This document shows positions 16,826-25,921 of a DNA stretch of 64,000 nucleotides, piece after piece; within the stretch, counting starts at the first letter, position 1; each line of letters opens with the position of its first letter. Source of the stretch: Saprospiraceae bacterium (GTDB lineage Bacteria > Bacteroidota > Bacteroidia > Chitinophagales > Saprospiraceae); NCBI GenBank assembly GCA_016717655.1, contig JADKFC010000003.1:310001-374000 (forward strand), given 5' to 3'. Below the pieces are notes generated by a model. The model worked only from the letters and a program-made list of their open reading frames with translations. It made no database searches and had not been told where the DNA came from. A program made the translations under genes and the position numbers.

Positions 16826-18301
16826 TCAGAAGTTCTTGTAGAGTTCCACCACGTCGTCGGCCTCCTCTGGTGAAGTAGCGGTTTGCCAGCCTCGAATATC
16901 AACATGGTGGATAAAAAAACCGCTTTTGTGTTTTCTGGAAGGTAAAATCTGATCAAACGCTATTTCTACCAGCCAACCCATCCGAATGGTGGTAACGGGT
17001 CCAAATCGCTCGCCCAATAATTTTTTAATACCAGCCTGCCATTCTTCCAGATGGGCCCAGTCAGCCGGCGGATTCCAACGGGCAACGGGCACTAGCTCGG
17101 CATGTTCGGGGTGTCGCATGCCCAGGGTCAATTCCTCCCAAGCACCCGCCTCGAGGGTGCTCCTTTTTACATAAACCAGCATGGCCTTTGCCACTTTTTT
17201 TCCAGGTTTTAATTGGAGGGCATAGCCATCCCATCCTTCCTTAATGATCAAATCCTGTTGACCCGAAATGGGTTCAGAGAGCGGATCCAAAGTAAGACTT
17301 ATGGATGCCGGTAAAAGAAAGAGTTGGAGGGTTGAAAGTACTCCAAACAACTCCAGCAAAACACTTTGACGCATTGGCCAGGAAAAATTTTTATACAGAA
17401 ACAACTCAGGCAAATCGTGGAGCCAAACCTTTTCTATTTTTGCATTTTTACCTGTGGCAACCTCATAGAACACATCTGCAAATAACTCCGGCATGACCTG
17501 ATGGCTGGGTATTTTATAGCTTGCCAACAAGACCCCTTCATCGGTAGACAAAATTGCCTGATCTTGCTTATAATGCAGCCAACCTCTGCGAAGTCCTCTG
17601 GGAAAGAGCAGGCCTGCTACTTCACCTTTTGGGATTTCCGATGCAGCAGGATCGATGGTGGTAATAGGGGGTAGAACGGGCATTTCGGCAGTAAAGCCCC
17701 GATTATTTGAGTCACCGGCTAGAAAGTCTAAGGACTGGGTAAAAGGGTCCCATTTTTGAATGGCGGCAGAAATGGGATGCAGCGAGCATGCCAGGTATAA
17801 AGAAATGGCCTTGTACACCAAGACCGGAGAGATAGGAGTAGTGTATTGGCCTAGGATAATTTTATTAAAAAGCCATCTTCCTCTTGTCTGGCAGTGATCC
17901 CAGGCAGAAGCAATTATTTCCTCTTTCTGAGTATTGTTTTTGAGCTGAAGGCTGAGTTGCAAAAGGTGAAGAGCCGGCCAGGGTGAAGGATCTTTGGGTT
18001 GATCAAGTTCGGCAATGGCTTCGGCCTTATCAGTATTGACTTCCAGGGTATATTGTATGAGCCAGTCGGGTAAGTTGGTTCGAAGCCTGACCAATTCTAC
18101 CAAGGTTTCCAGCTCGACTGGCCTTGATCTCAGGTCTCTACTGAGCAACCAGGCGGCGGCTTTGACCGAGTCGGGTGACGACATTGAGGCAAATAAAGCA
18201 GTGATTCTGGAAACCTGTTGTTCCGGATCGGGTGGAAATCGTTTCCACGCTTCTACCAATTCTGCCAGTTTTTGCCAATCAGATGGAGGCGTATGATGCA
18301 T
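16826..18301 (-). CDS. ATP-dependent DNA ligase-like protein lacking the catalytic nucleotidyltransferase motifs
   Basis: 491 residues from ATG 18301. The N-terminal ~185 residues match the DNA-binding domain of bacterial ATP-dependent ligases: LPDWLIQYTLEVNTDKAEAI, then GRWLFNKIILGQYTTPIS, which aligns with the family's FVFNKLITGGFRVGVS. The last ~110 residues match the OB-fold domain: GERFGPVTTIRMGWLVEIAF and SRKHKSG. Between them the adenylation domain is shortened and diverged. The expected KxDGxR is at best HYKQDQA near residue 246, and the DGE and EGxMxK motifs are absent. It is therefore probably a non-catalytic DNA-binding derivative. It stands alone, without the usual ligase-associated exonuclease or helicase genes. 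An upstream ATG at 18358 would add 19 unlikely residues. Confidence 0.8.
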   Translation of the reverse strand: MHHTPPSDWQKLAELVEAWKRFPPDPEQQVSRITALFASMSSPDSVKAAAWLLSRDLRSRPVELETLVELVRLRTNLPDWLIQYTLEVNTDKAEAIAELDQPKDPSPWPALHLLQLSLQLKNNTQKEEIIASAWDHCQTRGRWLFNKIILGQYTTPISPVLVYKAISLYLACSLHPISAAIQKWDPFTQSLDFLAGDSNNRGFTAEMPVLPPITTIDPAASEIPKGEVAGLLFPRGLRRGWLHYKQDQAILSTDEGVLLASYKIPSHQVMPELFADVFYEVATGKNAKIEKVWLHDLPELFLYKNFSWPMRQSVLLELFGVLSTLQLFLLPASISLTLDPLSEPISGQQDLIIKEGWDGYALQLKPGKKVAKAMLVYVKRSTLEAGAWEELTLGMRHPEHAELVPVARWNPPADWAHLEEWQAGIKKLLGERFGPVTTIRMGWLVEIAFDQILPSRKHKSGFFIHHVDIRGWQTATSPEEADDVVELYKNF

Positions 18302-18481
18302 GCAGCAAAAATAGACAATTTGCCCCTCAAGCCACTCATAGAAAGGAGGGATGAGCATTTAGAATCAAGACATCTGGCCAAATATTATTTTGAAAAACCT
18401 CAAAAATTGTCTTAGATGTCGTGATAACCCACAGGGTGGATAAAAAATCTTGCTGAAAGGACAAGGCATGGTAAGAAGTAT

Positions 18482-18489
18482 TATCTTTG
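18482..18489 (+). promoter_or_regulatory. -7 promoter element TATCTTTG
   Basis: An exact TAnnTTTG, 19 bases before the ATG of the T9SS type B protein at 18509. Confidence 0.5.
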
Positions 18490-18508
18490 AATCCGGAAAA
18501 ATTTAGAT

Positions 18509-21352
18509 ATGTCAAGATCCATACTGATCGTCCTTGCTGTTTTATTACACAGTTTTTTAATGGGCCAAAACAAGTTTCACAGGGGTTATCCTTTCAGGAG
18601 TGCATTTAATCAACCTGATTCTTCTGTAGTGAACCTTGCGGGGCTGCAACTAAAGGACGGTGCTTATCTTTCGCTGGACGGGGTAAGATCCATAACTGAT
18701 ACCGCTTATCACTACCTGATCCTGACGGCCCTCAAGCCAAAAGGAGATATCAAACAGAGCTGGAAGATTGATATGCAAGACAAGGCCGGAATTTTAGCAG
18801 GCACTATCTCCATGTTCCAGGCAAAATCTGATAGCGTTTTTGTTTCATTTACCACCAATGGGGCCAATGACAAAAGAGTGTTGTTGGGTTTGGATGATGG
18901 CTTAAGGCTATCATGGTCTATGGCCTTCAATGGCAGTGTAACAGATGCCGGCAAAAGAACCAGCCATTTGCTGACAGAGGGCATTGATACCCTGCTGTAC
19001 GAATTGTGTCAGGTCGACAGACAAGACAGTGCCTTGTGGTATGTAAACCAACTCAACTCCAAAGGCGGGATAAGACAATCCTTTAAATACAATCAGCGCA
19101 GGCTTACAGGCAATGCCTTGCCTTCAGAAGCAAGAGATTTCAGATCAACAACAGATACCGGCTTTGTTTGGACAGGAAGGATCCAGCGCAATGCCACCGG
19201 CAACTCAGCCATGTTGGTAAAACTCAACGATACATTGACAGCCTCCCTGGCGAGCCTTTATTTGCCCAGCGGCTTTCAACACGCAGAGGGCTTAAAGGTC
19301 TTACAGGCCGGCAACAGCTATTTTCTTGCAGGAAGAATGGGCAACGCCCTCAATGCAATGGATCAAAGCTTTATTCTTCAGGCAGATCTTTCAGGAAAGA
19401 TCATTTGGTCAAAAAAGATCGATGATAAAATTTCAAAAAAGAGCATCATTGATGGATTGATCCAGGACAAGGATGGCAGCATAGTAGTAAGCGGAAAACT
19501 GATCATCAGAGATACCACCGAAGCTCCATTTATTCTTAAAATGAAACAAAATGGTCAGCAGGATTGGTTTGTATTATATGACAGGGCCAAGGCACATTTT
19601 AATTTGAATGGCAACTTGTTTGAGACGGGCGACAATGGATACGGATATTATCAAACCGATGTTGACGATGAAATGAGTGGTAAGCTCAAGATGGGTTTAA
19701 TCAAAACAGATGAGAAAGGCATCACAGGTTGTGAGGTAGCCGACACCAATATTTTATTCATTACTCACCTGGTAGCTGTAGACACCCTCCTTGTTCAAAG
19801 GGTAGCTGCTCAGGATACTATGAAAGAAGTAAAAGTAAATCAAAGAGGATTCAACGGCTTTGACATACCCGTGCTTCAGTTGGAAGAAAGGAAGTTTTGT
19901 CGAAACGAGCCCATCAACCTTTTATTGGAAGCAGGCACAGAAGGCGCGGTAGCTTACTTGTGGAGTGATGGATCAACCAAAGATACATTGAGGGTATTTA
20001 AAACCGGAGAATTTAGTGTCACGGTGACCATTGATGATAAGTACTGCTTTATGTTATGCGATACCAGTACCCTTGATTATTACGACTTGCCGAATGTTGC
20101 AATAAATATCGGTTCACAGGTTTGTATCAATACCCCTTATCAGCTGATAGCTTCGGGTAATAGTGGAAAAGAACCTTACAGTTTTGTATGGAATACAGGG
20201 GCAACAGGAAGAGTGATTACACCCAGTGTTACAGGTGCTTTCAGGGTAACCATCACAGATGACTGCGATGAAAAAGCGGAGGCAACCATTAACGTAGGTT
20301 CGTTTATCTGGTTGGGTCCGCCGGTGGTGGAATTCGACTCACTAGCCAAGGTTTGTAAAGATTCCGTGTTTATCATAATAGCCAAGGCTTCAGGGGGTGG
20401 TGGACTATATTCTTATTTATGGGATACTGGAGAGACAATAGATACATTAAAAACAAGTGTTTTGGGCACCCATATGGTTACCGTAACTGACAATTGTGGT
20501 CGAACGGGAGTAGCTTCAATTACTGTTGACAGTAATTTTTGGTTTCCACTTCCAACGGTTACAGTTGTGCCTGGTGGAACTGTGTGCAAAGGAGCAGAAT
20601 TTTTATTGAGTGCCGCGGGTTCACCAGCCGCGATTGCGCCTTTTACTTACAAATGGAACAATGGGAGTACCGATGCTGTTGTGAAGGGCACAGAGCTTGG
20701 TACTTATATAGTAACGGTAACGGATAAATGTGGCAATACCACTTCGAGAGCAACAGTAGTCAACGAATCGATTTGGAATCCGGCACCAAGCGTAGAAATA
20801 GAACCTTCGGAAGAAAATTCCTTTTGCAGGACCGGCAAGGTAGGTTTGATTGCGCGGGCTGCTGCATCGGGTAATAACAATGGCATTGTCAAGTATGAGT
20901 GGAGTGCAGGCAATTCTACCAGCAACCAGGTTTTGGTAGATGGTGAGGGCAAATACACCGTAACCGTGACCGATGCCTGTAACCTAACCGCCACCGATGA
21001 GTATCTTACAGGAGAGCTGGGCATAGCCTGTCTTCGATTCCCAAGAATCTTTTTTGCAACGGATTCTGTAGCTTATGAAGGAAACGCCTTATTTGGTGCT
21101 ATCAACAAATGTGGCGTTGACAGTACAGAGGTGAAAGAATATGAATTGCACGTTTTTGATCGATGGGGTAAGGAAGTCTTTTCAACCACAGACGTGACTG
21201 AAACATGGGATGCCAGGTTGCCGGACAGCACCAATAGTGGCCCTGGAAATACTGACAAATATCCACCTGATGTGTATGTGTGGTATGCGAGGTATAAGGT
21301 AGGAGAATTTTGCGCTTTCGAAGGCAAGGGAGAGGTTACCTTGTTTTGGTAA
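18509..21352 (+). CDS. Secreted T9SS type B sorting-domain protein with Ig/PKD-like repeats
   Basis: A 947-residue exported protein. The signal peptide (ILIVLAVLLHSFLMGQ) precedes a region of about 430 residues that looks like a beta-propeller of DxxGxxxW-type repeats (for example DKDGSIVVSG, DLSGKIIWSKK). Four Ig/PKD-like repeats of about 95 residues follow, each with the pattern W-N-x-G-x-T ... T-V-T-D-x-C (YSFVWNTGATGR, YSYLWDTGET, FTYKWNNGST, YEWSAGNST). The C-terminus (YELHVFDRWGKEVFST ... VYVWYARYK) is the gliding-motility-associated type B sorting domain. It is exported through T9SS to the surface or medium. Ligand unknown. Confidence 0.88.
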   Translation: MSRSILIVLAVLLHSFLMGQNKFHRGYPFRSAFNQPDSSVVNLAGLQLKDGAYLSLDGVRSITDTAYHYLILTALKPKGDIKQSWKIDMQDKAGILAGTISMFQAKSDSVFVSFTTNGANDKRVLLGLDDGLRLSWSMAFNGSVTDAGKRTSHLLTEGIDTLLYELCQVDRQDSALWYVNQLNSKGGIRQSFKYNQRRLTGNALPSEARDFRSTTDTGFVWTGRIQRNATGNSAMLVKLNDTLTASLASLYLPSGFQHAEGLKVLQAGNSYFLAGRMGNALNAMDQSFILQADLSGKIIWSKKIDDKISKKSIIDGLIQDKDGSIVVSGKLIIRDTTEAPFILKMKQNGQQDWFVLYDRAKAHFNLNGNLFETGDNGYGYYQTDVDDEMSGKLKMGLIKTDEKGITGCEVADTNILFITHLVAVDTLLVQRVAAQDTMKEVKVNQRGFNGFDIPVLQLEERKFCRNEPINLLLEAGTEGAVAYLWSDGSTKDTLRVFKTGEFSVTVTIDDKYCFMLCDTSTLDYYDLPNVAINIGSQVCINTPYQLIASGNSGKEPYSFVWNTGATGRVITPSVTGAFRVTITDDCDEKAEATINVGSFIWLGPPVVEFDSLAKVCKDSVFIIIAKASGGGGLYSYLWDTGETIDTLKTSVLGTHMVTVTDNCGRTGVASITVDSNFWFPLPTVTVVPGGTVCKGAEFLLSAAGSPAAIAPFTYKWNNGSTDAVVKGTELGTYIVTVTDKCGNTTSRATVVNESIWNPAPSVEIEPSEENSFCRTGKVGLIARAAASGNNNGIVKYEWSAGNSTSNQVLVDGEGKYTVTVTDACNLTATDEYLTGELGIACLRFPRIFFATDSVAYEGNALFGAINKCGVDSTEVKEYELHVFDRWGKEVFSTTDVTETWDARLPDSTNSGPGNTDKYPPDVYVWYARYKVGEFCAFEGKGEVTLFW

Positions 21353-21376
21353 GCTAAGATATCAACAATAAAGTGT

Positions 21377-21402
21377 TAAGGGGCGGCGTTTGTTGCCCCT
21401 TA
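21377..21402 (+). terminator. Hairpin after the T9SS type B gene
   Basis: TAAGGGGC (21377-21384) pairs perfectly with GCCCCTTA (21395-21402) around a ten-base loop. Only a weak T tract (TCATTTTG) follows, so it may be a terminator or an mRNA end-protecting hairpin. Confidence 0.55.
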
Positions 21403-21460
21403 TCATTTTGTGGACAAGCCAAAAAAGATCATTATCTTCGCACTTTTTAAGAGCTTGTAC

Positions 21461-23602
21461 ATGAGAGAATTTTCCAGATACATTATCACGTCAGCCCTTC
21501 CTTATGCGAATGGCCCTCTGCACATCGGTCACCTGGCCGGAGCCTATTTGAGTGGTGATATGTATGCTCGATTCCTGAGACTGATGGGTAAGGATGTAGT
21601 GTATGTTTGTGGCAGTGACGAACACGGTGCGGCCATCACCATGAAAGCTCTAAAAGAGGGCCAGACGCCACAGGCTATTGTAGATAAGTACCACGCCTTG
21701 TTTGAGCAGACTTTCAACCGGATGGGCATAAAGTTTGACATCTACCACCGCACTTCCAGCAAGCTGCACCATGAAACCTCGCAGGAATTTTTTAAGACCT
21801 TGTATGACAAAGGTGAATTTACAGAAATAGAATCAGAGCAATATTTTGATGAAGATGCCGGACAATTTTTAGCCGACCGATACATTAAAGGTACTTGTCC
21901 CAAATGTGGTTTTGCAGATGCCTATGGTGATCAATGTGAATCATGTGGCAGCAGTCTTAGTCCCAACGAACTCAAGGATCCAAGATCGGTGCTAAGTGGC
22001 AAGACCCCCGTATTAAAAACAACCAAACACTGGTACCTGCCCTTGGACAAGTACGAGCCCTGGCTCAGAGAATGGATCAATACAGGCGTAGTGGATGGAG
22101 TACAAACACACGAACCTGAAGATTGGAAAAACCATGTGCTGGGTCAATGCAAGTCATGGATCGACGGAGGCTTGCAGCCAAGGGCCATGACAAGAGACCT
22201 GGATTGGGGTGTAGATGTACCTGCCTCTATACCCGGCCACGAAGGAAAAAAATTATACGTGTGGATGGATGCCCCAATTGGCTACATTTCGGCCACCAAA
22301 CAATGGGCCATGGATCATGGAAGAGACTGGCAGGATTACTGGTGTAAGGATGATAGTGCTTTGATCCATTTTATAGGCAAAGACAACATAGTATTTCACT
22401 GTTTGATCTTTCCGGCCATCTTGAAAGCTCATGGTGGATATAGCTTGCCTTATAATGTACCTGCCAATCAGTTTATGAACCTGGAAGGACAAAAAATATC
22501 AACGTCCCGCAATTGGGCGGTATGGGTGCATGAGTACCTTGATGAGATGCCTGGCATGGTAGACGAGCTAAGGTATTGTATGATCAAAAATATGCCTGAA
22601 CTCAAAGACAGTGAATTTACATGGAAGGCATTTCAGGATACCAACAACAATGAATTGGTGGCCAATCTGGCCAACTTTGTCAATAGGGTAGTAGTGCTCA
22701 CCCATAAATTTTTTAAAGGCCAGGTACCTGAGATCGACCTCGATGCCACCTTCCTCGGATCCGGTGGCGACGAATATGAATATTTTGACACAGAGCTGAT
22801 TGTGTTGCATGATGAGATCCAGGAAATGAACCAATGCCTGCGCACTTATGATTTTAGGACAGCCGTTAAAAAGCTGATGGACATTTCTACCCGGGGAAAC
22901 CAATTGCTTCAGTACAATGAGCCCTGGAAGTTGTTTAAAGAAGAACCAGAGACCACTGCAACGGTCATAAATGTATGTTTACAATATGTAGCTGCCCTCA
23001 GTGTTTGCTGCAGGCCGTTCTTGCCCTTTACCTCAGATAAGATGAGGGAATTGCTGTCTTTGCCGGCTATTGAAGAGAAGGGTGAGCTCAATGATTTGTT
23101 GGAGAAACTCTGTGAAGCAGAAGCATTGATAAATGAAGGCCATCGCATTCAGGAGCCTAAACACTTGTTTAGCAGGATTGATGACGAGGTCATTCAAAAA
23201 CAAGTGGACAAGTTAAAAGGAAGTCTGAGTCCGGAGAAAGAAAAACAAGCTTCCCCCGGTCATGTTGCTTTAAAATCAGAAATCAGCTACGAAGATTTCA
23301 TCAAATTGGATTTGCGCACTGCCACCATTTTGTCGGCAGAAAAAGTAGAGAAAGCAGACAAGCTTTTAAAATTGGAGCTCGACCTGGGTTTTGAAAAACG
23401 CACAGTAGTGAGTGGCATAGCGGAGCACTACGAACCCACAGCCATCATTGGTAAAAAGGTAACCTTGTTAGCCAATTTGGCGCCCCGTAAAATAAGGGGA
23501 ATAGAATCCAAGGGCATGATCCTGATGGCGGCTAATGGAGAGGGAAAACTAAATTTTATCAGTTGCAGCGATGAGTGGGAAAATGGGTCAACAATCAGTT
23601 AA
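21461..23602 (+). CDS. metG: Methionyl-tRNA synthetase
   Basis: Charges tRNA-Met. From ATG 21461 the protein has 713 residues. The HIGH motif is in YANGPLHIGHLAGAY, the zinc knuckle is CPKCGF...CESCG, and the KMSKS equivalent reads KISTSRN. The C-terminal ~110 residues (DFIKLDLRTATILSAEKVEKAD) form the tRNA-binding OB domain found in long-form MetRS. An earlier in-frame start at 21410 would place 17 atypical residues in front of MREFSRYIITSA and would precede the promoter-like TATCTTCG at 21433. The gene is convergent with the DUF4920 gene and overlaps it by four bases. Confidence 0.97.
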   Translation: MREFSRYIITSALPYANGPLHIGHLAGAYLSGDMYARFLRLMGKDVVYVCGSDEHGAAITMKALKEGQTPQAIVDKYHALFEQTFNRMGIKFDIYHRTSSKLHHETSQEFFKTLYDKGEFTEIESEQYFDEDAGQFLADRYIKGTCPKCGFADAYGDQCESCGSSLSPNELKDPRSVLSGKTPVLKTTKHWYLPLDKYEPWLREWINTGVVDGVQTHEPEDWKNHVLGQCKSWIDGGLQPRAMTRDLDWGVDVPASIPGHEGKKLYVWMDAPIGYISATKQWAMDHGRDWQDYWCKDDSALIHFIGKDNIVFHCLIFPAILKAHGGYSLPYNVPANQFMNLEGQKISTSRNWAVWVHEYLDEMPGMVDELRYCMIKNMPELKDSEFTWKAFQDTNNNELVANLANFVNRVVVLTHKFFKGQVPEIDLDATFLGSGGDEYEYFDTELIVLHDEIQEMNQCLRTYDFRTAVKKLMDISTRGNQLLQYNEPWKLFKEEPETTATVINVCLQYVAALSVCCRPFLPFTSDKMRELLSLPAIEEKGELNDLLEKLCEAEALINEGHRIQEPKHLFSRIDDEVIQKQVDKLKGSLSPEKEKQASPGHVALKSEISYEDFIKLDLRTATILSAEKVEKADKLLKLELDLGFEKRTVVSGIAEHYEPTAIIGKKVTLLANLAPRKIRGIESKGMILMAANGEGKLNFISCSDEWENGSTIS

Positions 23603-24087
23603 CCCTTTATTTTTACTCCCGTTGCCATAAACTTCAGTTCTTTTTTTGGCTGATTTATTTTTTCAATGTCCTCTTTGGATTTGCCCTCGTCTTCCGCATA
23701 ATGGCGCAGTTCATCAACTGATGTTTCTTCAACGTAAGCCTTTCCTTTCATGATTACTTTTTTACCCGAAAGGTCTTTGGGCATAAAGAAGCCGTAGTTG
23801 TGAAACTTTACAAACATCTTATCGGCATTTGGATTTTTATCTGAAACGATGTTCATCCAACAGCCTTTGGCCTGGCAAACACCATCAACCAGCCCTTCTA
23901 CCTGCACTTCCATTTCTTTTCCGGGTTTGAGCTGGCTGAGCAATTGATCATAAGTCAAGACCTTTGCCACCTTAAAATCTTCCCCAAAAGTGGTCATACC
24001 CCCTGCATTGGCAGTGCTTTTATTGGAAGATTTGCAGGCAGAAATCGTCAGAACGGCTGCCAGAATCAAGAAAGAAAAATACCTCAT
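23599..24087 (-). CDS. DUF4920 lipoprotein
   Basis: A 162-residue envelope lipoprotein with a lipobox (LTISAC) at residues 13-18. It has the DUF4920 core: FGEDFKVAK, VEGLVDGVCQAKGCWMNI and MFVKFHNYGFFMPKDLSGKKV. The Cys pair in VCQAKGCW and a nearby His are conserved in the family and suggest metal or redox chemistry, but the function is unknown. It is divergent from the MORN-caspase gene across a palindromic promoter region. Confidence 0.88.
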   Translation of the reverse strand: MRYFSFLILAAVLTISACKSSNKSTANAGGMTTFGEDFKVAKVLTYDQLLSQLKPGKEMEVQVEGLVDGVCQAKGCWMNIVSDKNPNADKMFVKFHNYGFFMPKDLSGKKVIMKGKAYVEETSVDELRHYAEDEGKSKEDIEKINQPKKELKFMATGVKIKG

Positions 24088-24134
24088 AGGATTTTTTATT
24101 CTTTAATTAACAATATAGGAAAAGTGAATCCAGT

Positions 24135-24150
24135 TATATTTGCAAATATA
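24135..24150. promoter_or_regulatory. Perfect 16-base palindrome holding two back-to-back -7 elements
   Basis: TATATTTG (24135-24142, plus strand) is followed at once by CAAATATA (24143-24150), which reads TATATTTG on the minus strand. Each half is an exact TAnnTTTG, one facing the MORN-caspase gene (start 24222) and one facing the DUF4920 gene (start 24087). Transcription could start in either direction from the same site. Confidence 0.6.
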
Positions 24151-24221
24151 AACTGCTTTTATAGATTCACTGCCTCTCTACACAACTATTAACATTTATA
24201 ACGATTTCTAAACTATAGCCT

Positions 24222-25817
24222 ATGTCATTCATAAGGGTGGTCGTTTTTGCTTTTCTTTTTATCCATACCCAGGTTAGCGGACAATGCCTTAAGGGAGATT
24301 GCTACAATGGAGAAGGTTTGTATAAGGCTAGAAATGGCGCCTTGTACCAGGGGCAATTCAGGTTGGGCAATTTCAATGGCAAGGGTTCTGTTAAATATGC
24401 CAGCAATGATTTCTTTTCCGGTCTATTTAAAAATGGGAAAAAACAGGGTCATGGCAAGTACGTTTTTGCGGCTGGCCATGAATACGTAGGTGATTTTTTT
24501 GCTGACAAGCGGCACGGCAAGGGAAAGATGACCTATGCCAACGGTGATGTTTACAAAGGATCGTGGAACAACGATTATCCATCTGGAGAAGGCGAATATT
24601 TTTTTGCTGACGGTTCATCCTATGCCGGCCAGTTTATCAATGGCAATTTTGATGGAAGAGGACGATTCAGGGAAATAGACGGCAGCAGTTATGATGGAGA
24701 GTGGAAAGACAATGTGCTGATGTCAAAGATCAGAAAAACGGAACCGGTATTTGCCTCAGGCTCACACGCATCGGGTAGCGTGTCAGGGAAGTTAAAAGAC
24801 TGTAATCTTCAACCTTGTGATGGAGAAAAGGGGCAATTCAAGTATAGGGATGGTTCTTTGTTCACTGGCGACTTTTCAGATGGCAAGCCTCAAGGAGAAG
24901 GAAGCTGCAAATATGCCAATGGTGATGCGTACAAAGGCGGATGGAAAAACCACGGACCCCATGGCTTTGGCAGTATGACCAAAAAGGATGGCAGCGTGTA
25001 CAGTGGTATTTGGGAATTTGGCACGCTTAAACAGCGTTCTTACGAAACCGAAACCCTGGTCAACCTGACCAAAGAGCAGGCGCGCACCAAGACCGATGAT
25101 GAGACCCGCATCTTTGCAGTGATCGTAGGTGTAGCTACCTATAATCATATGGCTTCCCTCAGATATACCGATGACGATGCTTACCATTTATATGCCTTCC
25201 TTAAGAGCCCGGAAGGTGGGGCAATACCCGATGATCAGATCAGCATCCTTATTGACGATGCTTCCACTAAAAAGAACATACTACAGGAAATTGGTAAAAC
25301 CTTTAGTAAGGCCGATGAAAATGATGTGATCATGCTGTACATGTCGGGCCACGGGCTTGACGGATCTTTTGTTCCCTATGATTTTGACGGTACCAACAAC
25401 CTGCTGGCTTATGAAGACATGTTGGAAATTATTGATGCGAGCAAGGCGAGGCATAAAATTTACATTACAGATGCCTGTCATTCCGGGAGCATGTATGCTA
25501 CCAGGGCACCTTACCAAATGGCTTTGACAGACTTTTACAGCAAGTTTTCAAAAAGCACAGGAGGAACTGCCATCATTACCTCATCTAAAAAAGATGAAGT
25601 ATCGCTTGAGTATTCAGGTATGCGCCATGGTGTTTTTAGTCACTACCTAATACAGGGCTTAAAAGGTGATGCCAATACCAATGATGATAAAATTATCTCG
25701 GTTGAAGAGTTGTTTAATTACATTTATCTCAATGTTAGGCATCATACCAAAAACAACCAAACCCCCAGTATTTTTGGAGAATATGACAAGGAGATGCCGG
25801 TGGCGGTGATCCGTTGA
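24222..25817 (+). CDS. Secreted MORN-repeat caspase-like (C14) protease
   Basis: A 531-residue protein with a signal peptide (VVVFAFLFIHTQVSG). Residues 25-275 hold nine MORN-type units (YQGQF, FSGLF, YVGDF, YKGSW, YAGQF, YDGEW, FTGDF, YKGGW, YSGIW), with a spacer after the sixth. Residues about 300-531 form a caspase-fold peptidase: FAVIVGVATYNHMASLRYTD, then the catalytic His377 (YMSGHGLDG) and Cys419 (TDACHSGS). The sequence ends EMPVAVIR with no T9SS domain, so it is probably periplasmic or anchored by its MORN region. Bacterial metacaspase/orthocaspase relatives cleave after basic residues; that specificity is not established here. It shares a bidirectional promoter with a DUF4920 lipoprotein. 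Confidence 0.88.
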   Translation: MSFIRVVVFAFLFIHTQVSGQCLKGDCYNGEGLYKARNGALYQGQFRLGNFNGKGSVKYASNDFFSGLFKNGKKQGHGKYVFAAGHEYVGDFFADKRHGKGKMTYANGDVYKGSWNNDYPSGEGEYFFADGSSYAGQFINGNFDGRGRFREIDGSSYDGEWKDNVLMSKIRKTEPVFASGSHASGSVSGKLKDCNLQPCDGEKGQFKYRDGSLFTGDFSDGKPQGEGSCKYANGDAYKGGWKNHGPHGFGSMTKKDGSVYSGIWEFGTLKQRSYETETLVNLTKEQARTKTDDETRIFAVIVGVATYNHMASLRYTDDDAYHLYAFLKSPEGGAIPDDQISILIDDASTKKNILQEIGKTFSKADENDVIMLYMSGHGLDGSFVPYDFDGTNNLLAYEDMLEIIDASKARHKIYITDACHSGSMYATRAPYQMALTDFYSKFSKSTGGTAIITSSKKDEVSLEYSGMRHGVFSHYLIQGLKGDANTNDDKIISVEELFNYIYLNVRHHTKNNQTPSIFGEYDKEMPVAVIR

Positions 25818-25921
25818 TCCAGGTTAGCGTATTCTAAACAACAATCATAGGGGTAAGGCATTACCGGTCTGTTTTGAAACCTCGCCAAAAGCGTTTATTT
25901 TGTTGGACAAATAAATAGACA

